Source: Puia dinghuensis | Lineage (GTDB): Bacteria; Bacteroidota; Bacteroidia; Chitinophagales; Chitinophagaceae | Direction of reading: 5' to 3' | Length of the DNA stretch: 64,000 nucleotides | Assembly: GCA_026225275.1 (NCBI GenBank) | Contig: JAMFSL010000006.1 | Coordinates: 1 to 64,000, forward strand | Shown here: positions 18,600-28,966 of the stretch, piece after piece | How the letters are laid out: every line of letters starts with the position of its first letter | How positions within the stretch are numbered: the stretch's first letter is position 1 | Position numbers and translations under genes: made by a program | The notes under the pieces: generated by a model | What the model was told of the DNA's origin: nothing | What the model saw: the letters and a program-made list of their open reading frames with translations, nothing else | The model's database searches: none

Positions 18600-21590
18600 T
18601 CACCCAAACAAATAATCCACATCCTCCCGTGTCAGCGTCTTCACAAACCCTGCATCATCCGCAATCAAATCCGCGGCCAGACTCCTCTTTCGCTCCTGTA
18701 ACTGCAATATCTTCTCCTCCACCGAATCCCGGCAAATCATCCGGTAGGCAAAAACCTTCTTCTCCTGCCCGATCCGATGGCTACGGTCGATAGCCTGCTG
18801 CTCCGCCGCCGGGTTCCACCAGGGATCGACAAGATAAACATAATCAGCCGCCGTCAACGTCAGTCCTACCCCACCCGCCTTCAGACTAATCAGGAAAATC
18901 CTCGTGTCTTCCTCCTCCTGGAATTGCTGCACAGCCCGCCGCCGATCCTCCGCCGGCACACTGCCATCCAGATACAGATAAGGGATACCTTTCTCCTCCA
19001 ACGCCTGGCGGATCAACTTCAACATGGAAGTGAATTGTGAGAACACCAACGCCTTGTGATGGCCTGCATTCTCCTCTATCTCTCGTATTAACTCCTCCAT
19101 CTTCGCACTCTCATTGGGATAATTGCCTTCGGCGGTCGCGCTTCGGACATCGCCAACCCCACCACCCATCTCGCCATCCCCCTCCGCAAAACTCAACCCA
19201 CCCCGTTTCCCCTCACTCCGCAACAACGCCGGACTATCACAGATCTGCCGCAACTTCGTCAGCCCTTCCAGGATATAGATCGAACTCCGACCCACCCCTT
19301 CTTCGGCTATCCTATCGAGTAACGCCGTCCGGTATGCCTCCTTAAATTGATCATAGATCTTCCGCTGTTGCTCCCCCATCTCACACCAGAGGATCATCTC
19401 CGTCTTGTCGGGAAGATCCCGCGCCACTTGCTCCTTGGTCCGACGTAAAATAAAAGGATATACCAGCTTACGCAACCTCGCCGCCGCTTCCTTATCCCCA
19501 TTCCGGTCGATAGGCGTCGCAAATTCCTCCCTGAAAAATTCGGAGCTGCCCAGCATCCCCGGATTGAGAAAATCCATCTGCGCATACAGGTCGAAAGTCC
19601 TGTTCTGTACCGGTGTTCCGCTGAGCGCTACCCGGTTACGGGCCTGTAGCTGCTGCACCGCCTTCCTGGCCTGCGACGCAGGATTCTTGATCGCCTGACT
19701 CTCATCCAGAATAACATATCCGAACGAAAATGCCGACAAATGCCGGATATCGCTGCGCACCATTCCATAACTCGTCAGGATCACCCGCGCCCGCTTGAAA
19801 GTCTCCTCATCCAACTCCCGCCCCGCACCATAATGAATATATCGCTCCAGCAAAGGGACAAACTTTTTCATTTCCGCCTCCCAGTTATACAATAACGAGG
19901 TCGGACACACGACCAGGTGTGTCTCGGCGGGATAACGCTCCACTATATGTTGCAAAAAACTCAAAGTCTGCAATGTCTTCCCCAACCCCATATCGTCCGC
20001 CAGACACCCGCCCCAGCCCATCTCGTCCAGCAGACACAGCCATTGAAATCCGCCCTGCTGATAGTCCCTCAGCTTCGCCTGCACCGCCTCCGGCACCGGC
20101 CAGGTCTGAGCCTGATCGACCTCCAGCCAGCGCCGCCGCTTCTCTTCCAGGTCACGCTGCAATGCCTCATCGGCACTCCCACCACCCGATTCCGCCAGCA
20201 CCGACCAATGTACGGCCGGCAGCCGCAAACCGCCATCCTTCATCTGCCCGATCCGCAAAAGCAACGTATACTTTTCCAACCATTCTTTCGGCAGCAATCC
20301 CAGACTGCCGTCCGCTAATAATATATAATCCTGTTTGCCCAGGATAGCCTTCCGCAATTCATTCAACGGCACCACCATATCGCCATAGCTCACCCTGATC
20401 GTCAGGTCGAACCAGTCGATGCCCTTACCCGCTATGATCTCGAATTGCGGTGTATTTGTATTGTACTTGAATTTACGCAGCTTGTTCATCCCCAACACCG
20501 GGATATCCATCGCCTGCATCTGGTGATAAAACTTCAGAAACCAGCTCTTCTCTAATGCCTCTTTGAAATTCAGGTAGAAGTACCCGTTACTCTGCCCTCC
20601 AAACTTCGGATGCAACCCTTTCAATGCCTCCGTCAATGTCTGTTCCTCTTCGCGCCTGCGCATGATCACCGATATCCTGTTTTCCTGCTCGATCCGTGTT
20701 TGCTCTTCTTCCCCTTCCTCTACCTCCAGGTCCGCATACAGCCATTTGGGTTTGATCAAAAGGAAATTTTCATTCAGTTCGCTGACATAGACCCTTCCCT
20801 GTGGCCGGGTATCCACCAGCTCCGTCGGGATCACCGCGGAGATATCCACAGGGTAACGCTCGGCCAATGGCCGCACAACAGTGGCCATAAAGCGCGGCAT
20901 CCCCTCCTCCCTGACCTCGAAATCACCTTGCCGCAATTGAGCCAGCACTTCCAGGTCCTCTTTTTTCAAAATGAAAAATTCATTGCCGCTCTTTAGCAGA
21001 CAAGAAGATTGCTGAAAGTCCTCCAGCGGGAAGATCCCATTATTGATCGCCACAGAACAACCCAGCGTCAAACGCCCCTGAGCCCTCTCCAACTTGAACT
21101 GTAGAAAAGGCGTGGCCGTACTGATAGCCGCCGGCCGGACATTAATGCTGAAAAAGTGTTCTCCTGCCGGTAGGTAGAAGAGGTGTCGGATGGCTGGCAC
21201 CAGCGGCTTCAACTCCTGCAATACACCGCTCGTCCAATCCTTTAATAAACTATAATGTCTTTCATCCAGCTGCTCGAAGGGCTTGTTCGCATCCTGCAGC
21301 CAGCCAAAGCCCCCACGCACCAGGCAACCCAGCAGCGCCTCGTCAGTGAGTTGCCGCAGCACCGCCCCTACCGCCGGCGGCAGCCCCTGCAAATAAGTCT
21401 TATAATGATGGCCCGACAGCGGGATGCGCTGATAACTTCGCCCTTCTTTCTCCATGACCAACAACAATTCCAGTGCTAGCCCGCCCCTTTTTTCCTGGCT
21501 GAAATTCAACAATACGCCGGTCGCAAAAGGACTCTCCTTCTTCCCCGCCTGCCCTGCAGGGACAATGATCGTTTTCTTCGGTGTTGTCAT
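18600..21590 (-). CDS. SNF2-family DEAD/DEAH-box helicase
   Basis: LADDMGLGKTLQTLSFLQH, LDESQAIKN, ALSGTPVQN, LISLKAGGVGLTLTAADYVYLVDPWWNPAAEQQAIDRSHRIGQ. Confidence 0.97.
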   Translation of the reverse strand: MTTPKKTIIVPAGQAGKKESPFATGVLLNFSQEKRGGLALELLLVMEKEGRSYQRIPLSGHHYKTYLQGLPPAVGAVLRQLTDEALLGCLVRGGFGWLQDANKPFEQLDERHYSLLKDWTSGVLQELKPLVPAIRHLFYLPAGEHFFSINVRPAAISTATPFLQFKLERAQGRLTLGCSVAINNGIFPLEDFQQSSCLLKSGNEFFILKKEDLEVLAQLRQGDFEVREEGMPRFMATVVRPLAERYPVDISAVIPTELVDTRPQGRVYVSELNENFLLIKPKWLYADLEVEEGEEEQTRIEQENRISVIMRRREEEQTLTEALKGLHPKFGGQSNGYFYLNFKEALEKSWFLKFYHQMQAMDIPVLGMNKLRKFKYNTNTPQFEIIAGKGIDWFDLTIRVSYGDMVVPLNELRKAILGKQDYILLADGSLGLLPKEWLEKYTLLLRIGQMKDGGLRLPAVHWSVLAESGGGSADEALQRDLEEKRRRWLEVDQAQTWPVPEAVQAKLRDYQQGGFQWLCLLDEMGWGGCLADDMGLGKTLQTLSFLQHIVERYPAETHLVVCPTSLLYNWEAEMKKFVPLLERYIHYGAGRELDEETFKRARVILTSYGMVRSDIRHLSAFSFGYVILDESQAIKNPASQARKAVQQLQARNRVALSGTPVQNRTFDLYAQMDFLNPGMLGSSEFFREEFATPIDRNGDKEAAARLRKLVYPFILRRTKEQVARDLPDKTEMILWCEMGEQQRKIYDQFKEAYRTALLDRIAEEGVGRSSIYILEGLTKLRQICDSPALLRSEGKRGGLSFAEGDGEMGGGVGDVRSATAEGNYPNESAKMEELIREIEENAGHHKALVFSQFTSMLKLIRQALEEKGIPYLYLDGSVPAEDRRRAVQQFQEEEDTRIFLISLKAGGVGLTLTAADYVYLVDPWWNPAAEQQAIDRSHRIGQEKKVFAYRMICRDSVEEKILQLQERKRSLAADLIADDAGFVKTLTREDVDYLFG

Positions 21591-21764
21591 ACTGTTAATG
21601 AGTCAAAAAAGGTACTAAATTAGGGCTTATCCCGTTTCTGAAAAGAAGGAAATGTGCTTGCACTGGATATTTGTTAATTAAATGTAAACGTGACGCATTC
21701 ACCCATGAAAATAATAACAAAACCATCTATCCTTTGTACTATTAGAAGATTGAATAGTATGACT

Positions 21765-21772
21765 TATATTTG
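21765..21772 (+). promoter_or_regulatory. -7 element TATATTTG (within GACTTATATTTGCAT)
   Basis: TAnnTTTG consensus upstream of the ACP gene; 15-mer identical to one upstream of the M13 peptidase gene. Confidence 0.5.
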
Positions 21773-21835
21773 CATACTCCTACCTCCGATTGATCTTGCC
21801 AGTGAATTATTAACAAGTTTTCCAAACGTTTGATT

Positions 21836-22090
21836 ATGAATACTATTGTTGATAAATCTGAGATCGCGGCAAAAGTGAGGACCATTTTTTCCGAAAAGCT
21901 GGGATTGGAACAATCCGCAATGATCCCCTCTGCCTCTTTTACCAATGACCTGGGACTCGATTCCCTCGATGTGATCGAAACCTTCATGGCACTGGAAAAA
22001 GAATTCGGCATCAAGATCGCTGACGAAGATGCGGAAAAGCTAACGACAGTCGGATCCGTTATGGATTATATCACCTCTCATGTCCATTAG
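21836..22090 (+). CDS. acyl carrier protein
   Basis: FTNDLGLDSLDVIETFMALEKEFGIKIADEDAEKLTTVGSVMDYI; phosphopantetheine Ser in DSLD. Confidence 0.95.
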   Translation: MNTIVDKSEIAAKVRTIFSEKLGLEQSAMIPSASFTNDLGLDSLDVIETFMALEKEFGIKIADEDAEKLTTVGSVMDYITSHVH

Positions 22091-22200
22091 CGCCAACTCT
22101 ATAGGTAGTTTTTTCCTTCGCGTACTGAAGTCCATCTTCATCCGCAAGAAAGACTGTTGCAAGTAATCGCCCCCTTTTCTACCCACCAACCCCGGTGGCC

Positions 22201-22272
22201 TCATTCCTGTCCCGCCCGACCACAGCGCTGCCGCTTCTGAGATCGGCCGTTCCCTCGAACGTCCTCTTCCAT
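22201..22272. repeat. dispersed intergenic repeat, copy A (short)
   Basis: attcctgtcccgcccgaccacagcgctgccgctt...ctcgaacgtcctctt shares blocks with 47280-47463 and 56286-56516. Confidence 0.6.
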
Positions 22273-22345
22273 TTATCTTGCTAAATCTCCGCTGATCATT
22301 CTTTTAGCACCCGCACCGCGCAGAATGACATATTTGCACTAGACT

Positions 22346-22353
22346 TATATTTG
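22346..22353 (+). promoter_or_regulatory. -7 element TATATTTG (within GACTTATATTTGCAT)
   Basis: 23 nt upstream of the M13 peptidase start. Confidence 0.5.
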
Positions 22354-22376
22354 CATTTGCACCAAAACTAAAGAAT

Positions 22377-24413
22377 ATGAACCGCTCCATCTTCTTCGCC
22401 ATCGGCGCTATATATCTGATCGGCCTGGCCGCCTGCCATAACGCAGAACCCGCCGCCCCCACCGATTTCCTGGCGGCCAATCTCGACACCACCGTCAGCC
22501 CTGCCACCGACTTCTTTGAATACGCTAATGGCGGATGGATCAAGAGTACCTCCATCCCTGCCGCCGAAAGAGGCTGGGGCATCGGAAACCTCGTGCAGGA
22601 AGACATCTACGCACGATTAGACACCATCAGCCAAAAGGCCGCAGCCGAAAACGCCCCCGCCGGCAGCGTCAGCCAGAAAATCGGCGACCTCTGGACCAGC
22701 GGCATGGATTCTGCCAATATCGACCGCCTGGGCGTTCAACCCCTCCTGCCCGAACTTAATTTCATCCGCGCCGTCCATGATATCCCCGGCTTGCTGCAGG
22801 CTGCCGATCGCCTCCAGGGAGCCGGAGTGGGCTGTCTCTTCGAAGACGGAGCCGGACAGGACGACAAGAACAGCAACGAAATACTCTTTCAGCTCGGACA
22901 GGGCGGCCTTGGCCTCCCCAATCGCGACTATTACTTCAAAACCGATGAAAAATCCACCAGGGTCAGACAAGCCTATCAGCAATACCTGCTCCTGACCTTT
23001 CGCCAGCTCGGTGCGGACAGCACCGCCGCCAGCAAGCAGACTGCCGATGTCTTTGCCCTGGAAACGAAACTGGCCGGCGCCTCCCGCAAACTGGCTGACC
23101 TGCGCGACCCTAACAAGAACTATAACAAGATGAGCCGCAGCGCCCTGCAGAGCCTAACCCCCCATATCTCCTGGGAAGATTGGTTCCGCAATGCCGGCAT
23201 CAGCCATATCGATTCCGTTATCGTCGGCCAGCCAGAATTCTATCGGGCCCTCGATGCAACTCTCGTAGGCTCTCCCCTCGAGACCTGGAAAAACTATTTA
23301 CAGGTACATTTGATCATGTCAGGCGCGCCTTATCTCGACAGCATAACCTTCTATAACAACTTCAACTTCCGCAAGACCCTTACCGGCGCCACCGCTCCGC
23401 GGGCACGCTGGAAAAGAGTCCTCGATGCCGAGGAACGCGCCATGGGCGAGGCCCTGGGCCAATTGTTCGTCAAGGAATACTTCCCGGCAACAGCCAAACA
23501 ACGCTACAGCGACTTGGTGGAAAACATGCGCACAGCCTATAAGGAACGTATTCAGAAGCTAACGTGGATGACCGACAGCACGAAGGCCAAAGCCATTGCC
23601 AAACTGGCTCGCATCACCCCAAAAGTGGGCTATCCCGATCATTGGAAAGACTTCAGCGCCCTCGTCATCGATCGGGGTCCCTGGGTCCTCGATATGCAAC
23701 GCGCCTCCGCCTGGTGGCGCCACTATAACCTGGATAAACTGGGTAAGCCCGTCGATCGTACCGAATGGGGCATGTCGCCACAGACGTATAACGCCTACTA
23801 TAACCCGAGCAATAATGAGATCGTTCTGCCGGCCGGCCAGTTCGCCGTACCGGGCAAAAGAGATGAAGACCTCGACGACGCTTTCGTCTATGGCTACGCG
23901 GCCGCTTCCACGATCGGTCATGAAATGACACATGGCTTCGATGATGAAGGACGCCAGTATGACGCCGACGGCAACCTCCACGAATGGTGGCAGCCGGCCG
24001 ACAGCGCGCAGTTCGTACAACGCGCCTCCTTTATTATCCGCCAGTTCAATGAATTTAATCCCGTTGATACCCTCCACGTCAATGGCGATGCCACCCAGGG
24101 AGAAAATATCGCCGACCTCGGCGGTCTCGTCATCGGACTCGACGCCTTTAAAAAGACCGCCGCCTACGTTAAAGGTGAAAAGATCGGCGGCCTCACGCCC
24201 CTCCAACGCTATTTCCTCGGCTATGCCTACGGCTGGCTCTACCAGGAAAGAAAAGAGGCGCTGGCCAGCCAGCTGATGACCGACGTCCACGCACCCGCGA
24301 AAGAACGCGTCAATGGACCCGTCGTCAATATCCCTGAATTCTATGAAGCCTTCGGCGTCAAACCCGGCGATAAAATGTACCGTCCGGACAGCCTAAGGGT
24401 TAAAATCTGGTGA
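22377..24413 (+). CDS. M13 family metallopeptidase (neprilysin/PepO-like) lipoprotein
   Basis: Lipobox GLAACHN; zinc motif STIGHEMTHGFDDEGRQYD; GENIADLGGL; YAYGWLYQERKE. Confidence 0.95.
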   Translation: MNRSIFFAIGAIYLIGLAACHNAEPAAPTDFLAANLDTTVSPATDFFEYANGGWIKSTSIPAAERGWGIGNLVQEDIYARLDTISQKAAAENAPAGSVSQKIGDLWTSGMDSANIDRLGVQPLLPELNFIRAVHDIPGLLQAADRLQGAGVGCLFEDGAGQDDKNSNEILFQLGQGGLGLPNRDYYFKTDEKSTRVRQAYQQYLLLTFRQLGADSTAASKQTADVFALETKLAGASRKLADLRDPNKNYNKMSRSALQSLTPHISWEDWFRNAGISHIDSVIVGQPEFYRALDATLVGSPLETWKNYLQVHLIMSGAPYLDSITFYNNFNFRKTLTGATAPRARWKRVLDAEERAMGEALGQLFVKEYFPATAKQRYSDLVENMRTAYKERIQKLTWMTDSTKAKAIAKLARITPKVGYPDHWKDFSALVIDRGPWVLDMQRASAWWRHYNLDKLGKPVDRTEWGMSPQTYNAYYNPSNNEIVLPAGQFAVPGKRDEDLDDAFVYGYAAASTIGHEMTHGFDDEGRQYDADGNLHEWWQPADSAQFVQRASFIIRQFNEFNPVDTLHVNGDATQGENIADLGGLVIGLDAFKKTAAYVKGEKIGGLTPLQRYFLGYAYGWLYQERKEALASQLMTDVHAPAKERVNGPVVNIPEFYEAFGVKPGDKMYRPDSLRVKIW

Positions 24414-24472
24414 TCGGTAGCCCCGCTTCACCGATTACACTGTATATTACCTCATCCCCTAAAAACCCTTCT

Positions 24473-25345
24473 ATGGAATTAAAGATTGATAATATAAGTA
24501 AGACGTATGCCAATGGCGTAAAGGCCCTGGTCAACGTATCGCTGACGATCCCTACCGGGATGTACGGCCTCCTCGGTCCCAACGGCGCAGGCAAAAGCAC
24601 CCTGATGCGGACGATCGCCACCCTGCAGGAGCCGGACAGCGGTTCCATTACCCTCGGCGAGCTCAACGTGCTGAAAGATAAAGACAAGGTCCGCCAGATG
24701 CTGGGCTACCTGCCCCAGGAATTTGGCGTTTACCCGAAAACGTCAGCTTTCGATCTGCTCAGCTACCTCGCCCTGCTGAAAGGCATTCACGATCCCGCCA
24801 ACAGGAAAGATATCGTATTGGCCACCCTGCAAAAAGTCAACCTGTATGAATTCCGAAATAAGGCCGTCAGCGGCTTTTCCGGCGGGATGCGCCAACGCTT
24901 TGGCATCGCCCAATCCTTGCTGGGTGATCCACGCCTCATCATCGTCGACGAACCCACAGCCGGCCTCGATCCCGGAGAACGCAACAGGTTTTATAACCTC
25001 CTGTCGGAAATTGGCGAGGCCGTCATCGTCATCCTCTCCACCCATATCGTCCAGGACGTCCGCGAACTCTGCGCCAATATGGCCATCATCAATAACGGCC
25101 GTGTACTCTTCGCCGGAACCCCCGACGACGGCCTGGACCTCATCCGCAACAAGGTGTGGGCCCGCCAGGTCGACAAAGCGGATCTCGATTCATATAAACA
25201 GCGGTACAAAGTGCTGAGCAATAAACTGGTCGGCGGCAGACCCCTGATCCACATTTATTCGGCTGAAGCGCCCGATGCCAGCTTCCGCGCCGCGGAAAAT
25301 ACGCTGGAAGATGTATTCTTCGCCAAAATAAATGAAGTCCTATGA
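24473..25345 (+). CDS. ABC transporter ATP-binding protein
   Basis: Walker A GPNGAGKST, signature FSGGMRQR, Walker B LIIVDEPTAGLDP. Start chosen at MELKIDNISKTYANG. Confidence 0.95.
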   Translation: MELKIDNISKTYANGVKALVNVSLTIPTGMYGLLGPNGAGKSTLMRTIATLQEPDSGSITLGELNVLKDKDKVRQMLGYLPQEFGVYPKTSAFDLLSYLALLKGIHDPANRKDIVLATLQKVNLYEFRNKAVSGFSGGMRQRFGIAQSLLGDPRLIIVDEPTAGLDPGERNRFYNLLSEIGEAVIVILSTHIVQDVRELCANMAIINNGRVLFAGTPDDGLDLIRNKVWARQVDKADLDSYKQRYKVLSNKLVGGRPLIHIYSAEAPDASFRAAENTLEDVFFAKINEVL

Positions 25346-28300
25346 GCAAGTTTATTCTCTTCGAGATCAGGTACTGGCTCAGAAAACCGATGCCTTATAT
25401 TTTCTTCCTGGTCTTCGCCTTGTTCGCTTTCGGCTTCCTCGACTTTGACTTCATTTCGATCGGTAGTGGCAGAGGTATTACCCGCTCCAATGCCCCCCTG
25501 GTGATACAAATACTATATGGTGCCTTGTCAACCCTCGGCCTGGTCGCCATCACCTCCTTTTTCAATGCCACCGCTACCCGCGATTATACGTCTGGCATGG
25601 ACCAGATCGTATTCGCTTCACCTATTAAAAAGATCCACTTCTTCTTCGGCAAATTCTTCGGAGCCTGGCTGGTCGCCATCCTGCCCTATACCGGCATCGC
25701 CCTGGCTGCCTTGATCTGCCCCTATATGCCCTGGGTAGATCGGCTGCATTATGGTGCCTTTTCCTGGCAGGCCAATGTCTACGGATTTTTGCTGTTCTCC
25801 GCCTTCAATACGCTTTTCGGCGGCGCCGTTATCTATGCCTTCGCTATCTACTTCCGTAATCCAGTTCTGTCCTATATCGCATCCTTCGGTATCATTATCC
25901 TCAACGTCATGTCGGCCGTCCTGACCGCGGATGTTGAAAACCAGCATTGGGCCATGCTCATCGATCCGCTGGGTCAGCATGCCTTCAGTATCTTCACGCG
26001 GTACTGGTCACCCGCCCAACGCAACACAGGCTATGTAGGCCTGTCATCGGGCCTTTTCCTCGCCAACCGGCTCCTGTGGGGTGGTATCGGCATGGCTATA
26101 TTGTTCTGGGTATACTGGGCATTCGATTTCACCCAGGCACGCAGCAGACCCACGAAAAAGAAAGATCGTCTGATCCCGGAGACGCCCCTGCCCCACACCG
26201 GCCCCCTCCAGCCGCATATCGCGATAACACCCGCCGTCATCCATACGCGCCGCCCGGCAGCAGCCTGGTTGCACCAGTTCGGCTTCGAGTTGAAAAGCAT
26301 CACCCGCAACAATGCCTTCATCATCCTGACCTCTATCGGCCTGCTTAACCTCATTATCGACCTTAGCTTCTCTACCGGAAACTTCGGTGAAAAAAACCTG
26401 CCGGTTACCTACTCCGTCGAAGAACTCATCAGCGCCAACCTCCTGCTCTTCATCATGGCCTTCATCATCTTCTACAGTGGCTATGTCGTGTTTAGAGAGA
26501 AAGAGGTCAAACTGGACGAGATCGTGGACGCAACGCCTGTCAGCAATGGCTATATCGTGACCACTAAACTGACCGCTGTACTGGCATCGGTGGCGATCAT
26601 CCAGGTCGTTTCCATGCTCTTCGGCATCCTCTTCCAGCTATTTCACAGTTTCACCCGCCTGGAAGTCGGACTCTATATCCGCGGTTTCGCCATCGACCTG
26701 CTTGTCTATGCCTTCATATTGGTGGCATCCTATTTTATACAGCTGTTGGTCAACAATAAATATATTGGCTATTTCGTCATCGTGGCTTTCCTGATTGCCA
26801 ACATCTTCCTTTGGCAAGCCATACGCGTCGAAAGCAATATGGTCCGGTTTGGCAAAATTCCCACGATCACCTGGTCGGACATGAACGGCTTCGGCCCCTT
26901 TGTACCCGGTCTCGTCGGCTTTGGCTTGTACTGGTCCCTGTTCTGTGCCCTGCTCATCATAGCGATCATTGGTATGAACCTGCGTGGAAAGGAGAACGGC
27001 CTGCGGCCAAAAGCCACCCGCCTGGCCCTTTACCTGAAAAGCCACGCCGTCCTCCCCGCCGTCCTGCTTGCCCTGTTCCTGATCTGCGGCAGCTGGCTAT
27101 ACTATAACACCAAAGTGCTGAATACTTACACTTCGTCGAAGGAAAGAGAAAAGCAACAGGCCGACTACGAAAAGAAATATAAAAAAGACGAAGCCCTGCC
27201 ACTGCCCTTCACCACCTCGCTGCAATATACCATCGACCTGTTCCCAGCCAAAAGAAGCCTGCACGTCCATACCGAATGGTGGGTAAAGAATATCCACGCT
27301 ACGCCTATTACTATCCTTCCCTTCAACATGCCGGAAAAGGCTTCCAATGACACGCTGACTATCCCCGGTGCAGTCCTCACAGCAAACGACCCGGATCTCC
27401 GGTACAGGACCTATACCCTTCAAAAGCCGCTGCAGCCGGGAGATAGCATCCTGCTCAGCTATACAGCGGACATCATCAACAGAGGAATAGAAAATGAAGT
27501 CTCCTTCACTCAGCTCACCAATAATGGCAGCTTTTTCCACGATTACGATATCCACCCAGTGATAGGTTATTCCTCCCAGCAAGAGTTGACCAATACCCTC
27601 GACAGACGGAAATACAACCTGCTCCGCCGCGAACGCCTCGCCCGGCTCACCCGGGAATGCACCGATACCTGCAATACGTCTTATATCAACAACAGCGCCA
27701 CCTGGGTAGACCTCACCACCACCATCTCCACCAGCGACGACCAGACCGCGGTCGCCCCGGGTTCTCTGGTCAGGCAATGGCATGAAAAAGACCGGAACTA
27801 TTATACTTATCGCCTGCAACACAAAGCCCTGAATTTCTTCAGCTTCATATCCGCCGACTATCTCGTCAAAAGAGACAGCATCGACCATATCGCTATAGAA
27901 GTCTATTACGACCGGCACCACCCTTATAATGTAGACAGGATGATCGCAGCAGTAAAAAAATCCTTACACTACTACACGACGAACTTCGGCCCTTATTACC
28001 AGCAGGAATGCCGGATCATCGAATTCCCCCGCTATGCCGCCTTCGCCCAGTCCTTTCCGGGCACCATGCCCTACAGCGAAGCGATCGGCTTTATCAACGA
28101 CCTGCGTGACACGTCCACACTAGATATCGTCACCTATGTTGTCAGTCACGAAATGGGGCACCAATGGTGGGCCCACCAGGTCATAGGCCCTGCCATGCAG
28201 GGCAGCGAATCCTTCAGCGAAGGTCTAGCGCAATACAGCGCACTGATGGTCATGAAAAAAGAATACGGCCCGCAGAAGATGAGCCGGTTCCTGAAATATG

Positions 28301-28926
28301 AGCTCGATAACTACCTCCGCGGCCGGGCGGCGGAAAAGGAATACGAAAACCCGCTCATGCGCACGGAGGGCCAGGCCTATATCCACTATAACAAAGCGAG
28401 TCTCGTCTATTATTATTTACAGGAAATGATCGGTGAACAACAGCTCGATGCTATTCTGAAAAAGATCGTCACAAAATACGCTTACACCAATCCTCCCTTC
28501 CCTACCGCCTTCAACATCGTCGACGAGCTTAAAGCCGGCACCCCCGACTCTCTGTCTTATCTTATTACAGATATGTTCGAAAATATTACCCTGTTCAACA
28601 ACAGCGTCGACAGCGCTACAGTCACCAAACTCGGCGACCACCGCTTCCAGGTAAAAATGAAGTTGTTATGCGAAAAGCTCCGTTGCGATAGCCTGGGGAA
28701 TGAACACAAAGTGGCGATGAATGATTATATCGACGTGGGTATCTTCGAAAGAAACCACCAGGATGCATCCATCCCCGGAAATAGCCTGATGTCCACACGG
28801 ATCAGGATCCACGGCGATACGACGCTCACTTTCATCGTCCCTAAATACCCCTACGAGGTAGGCGTCGACCCCTACCACTATTTAATTGACAAAGTCATTG
28901 AAGACAACCTGAAAATCGTTTTTTAA
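25342..28926 (+). CDS. ABC transporter permease fused to M1-family aminopeptidase
   Basis: Multiple TM segments in the N-terminal half; C-terminal zinc motif VVSHEMGHQWWAHQ...SEGLAQYSALMVM. ATGA overlap with the upstream ATPase. Confidence 0.92.
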   Translation: MSKFILFEIRYWLRKPMPYIFFLVFALFAFGFLDFDFISIGSGRGITRSNAPLVIQILYGALSTLGLVAITSFFNATATRDYTSGMDQIVFASPIKKIHFFFGKFFGAWLVAILPYTGIALAALICPYMPWVDRLHYGAFSWQANVYGFLLFSAFNTLFGGAVIYAFAIYFRNPVLSYIASFGIIILNVMSAVLTADVENQHWAMLIDPLGQHAFSIFTRYWSPAQRNTGYVGLSSGLFLANRLLWGGIGMAILFWVYWAFDFTQARSRPTKKKDRLIPETPLPHTGPLQPHIAITPAVIHTRRPAAAWLHQFGFELKSITRNNAFIILTSIGLLNLIIDLSFSTGNFGEKNLPVTYSVEELISANLLLFIMAFIIFYSGYVVFREKEVKLDEIVDATPVSNGYIVTTKLTAVLASVAIIQVVSMLFGILFQLFHSFTRLEVGLYIRGFAIDLLVYAFILVASYFIQLLVNNKYIGYFVIVAFLIANIFLWQAIRVESNMVRFGKIPTITWSDMNGFGPFVPGLVGFGLYWSLFCALLIIAIIGMNLRGKENGLRPKATRLALYLKSHAVLPAVLLALFLICGSWLYYNTKVLNTYTSSKEREKQQADYEKKYKKDEALPLPFTTSLQYTIDLFPAKRSLHVHTEWWVKNIHATPITILPFNMPEKASNDTLTIPGAVLTANDPDLRYRTYTLQKPLQPGDSILLSYTADIINRGIENEVSFTQLTNNGSFFHDYDIHPVIGYSSQQELTNTLDRRKYNLLRRERLARLTRECTDTCNTSYINNSATWVDLTTTISTSDDQTAVAPGSLVRQWHEKDRNYYTYRLQHKALNFFSFISADYLVKRDSIDHIAIEVYYDRHHPYNVDRMIAAVKKSLHYYTTNFGPYYQQECRIIEFPRYAAFAQSFPGTMPYSEAIGFINDLRDTSTLDIVTYVVSHEMGHQWWAHQVIGPAMQGSESFSEGLAQYSALMVMKKEYGPQKMSRFLKYELDNYLRGRAAEKEYENPLMRTEGQAYIHYNKASLVYYYLQEMIGEQQLDAILKKIVTKYAYTNPPFPTAFNIVDELKAGTPDSLSYLITDMFENITLFNNSVDSATVTKLGDHRFQVKMKLLCEKLRCDSLGNEHKVAMNDYIDVGIFERNHQDASIPGNSLMSTRIRIHGDTTLTFIVPKYPYEVGVDPYHYLIDKVIEDNLKIVF

Positions 28927-28966
28927 CGCTGACCGTCCTCGGGCGCCGAAGCCTTGGCGTAGGCGC

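Noticed and set aside
18600-21590. SNF2 helicase as part of a defence island (e.g. DISARM-like)
   Set aside because: No methyltransferase, DUF1998, PLD or other defence partner nearby; the sequence looks like the common stand-alone SNF2 protein of Bacteroidota.
24410-24472. Upstream start for the ABC ATPase overlapping the M13 stop
   Set aside because: The extra 21 residues (MIGSPASPITLYITSSPKNPS) look like non-coding translation; MELKIDNISKTYANG is the standard N-terminus.
27097-27921. 274-aa minus-strand ORF opposite the permease/M1 fusion
   Set aside because: No family features; complements the well-supported coding strand.
28927-28966. GC-rich gap between convergent genes as a terminator (GGCGCC...GGCGCC)
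   Set aside because: No clean stem followed by a T-tract.
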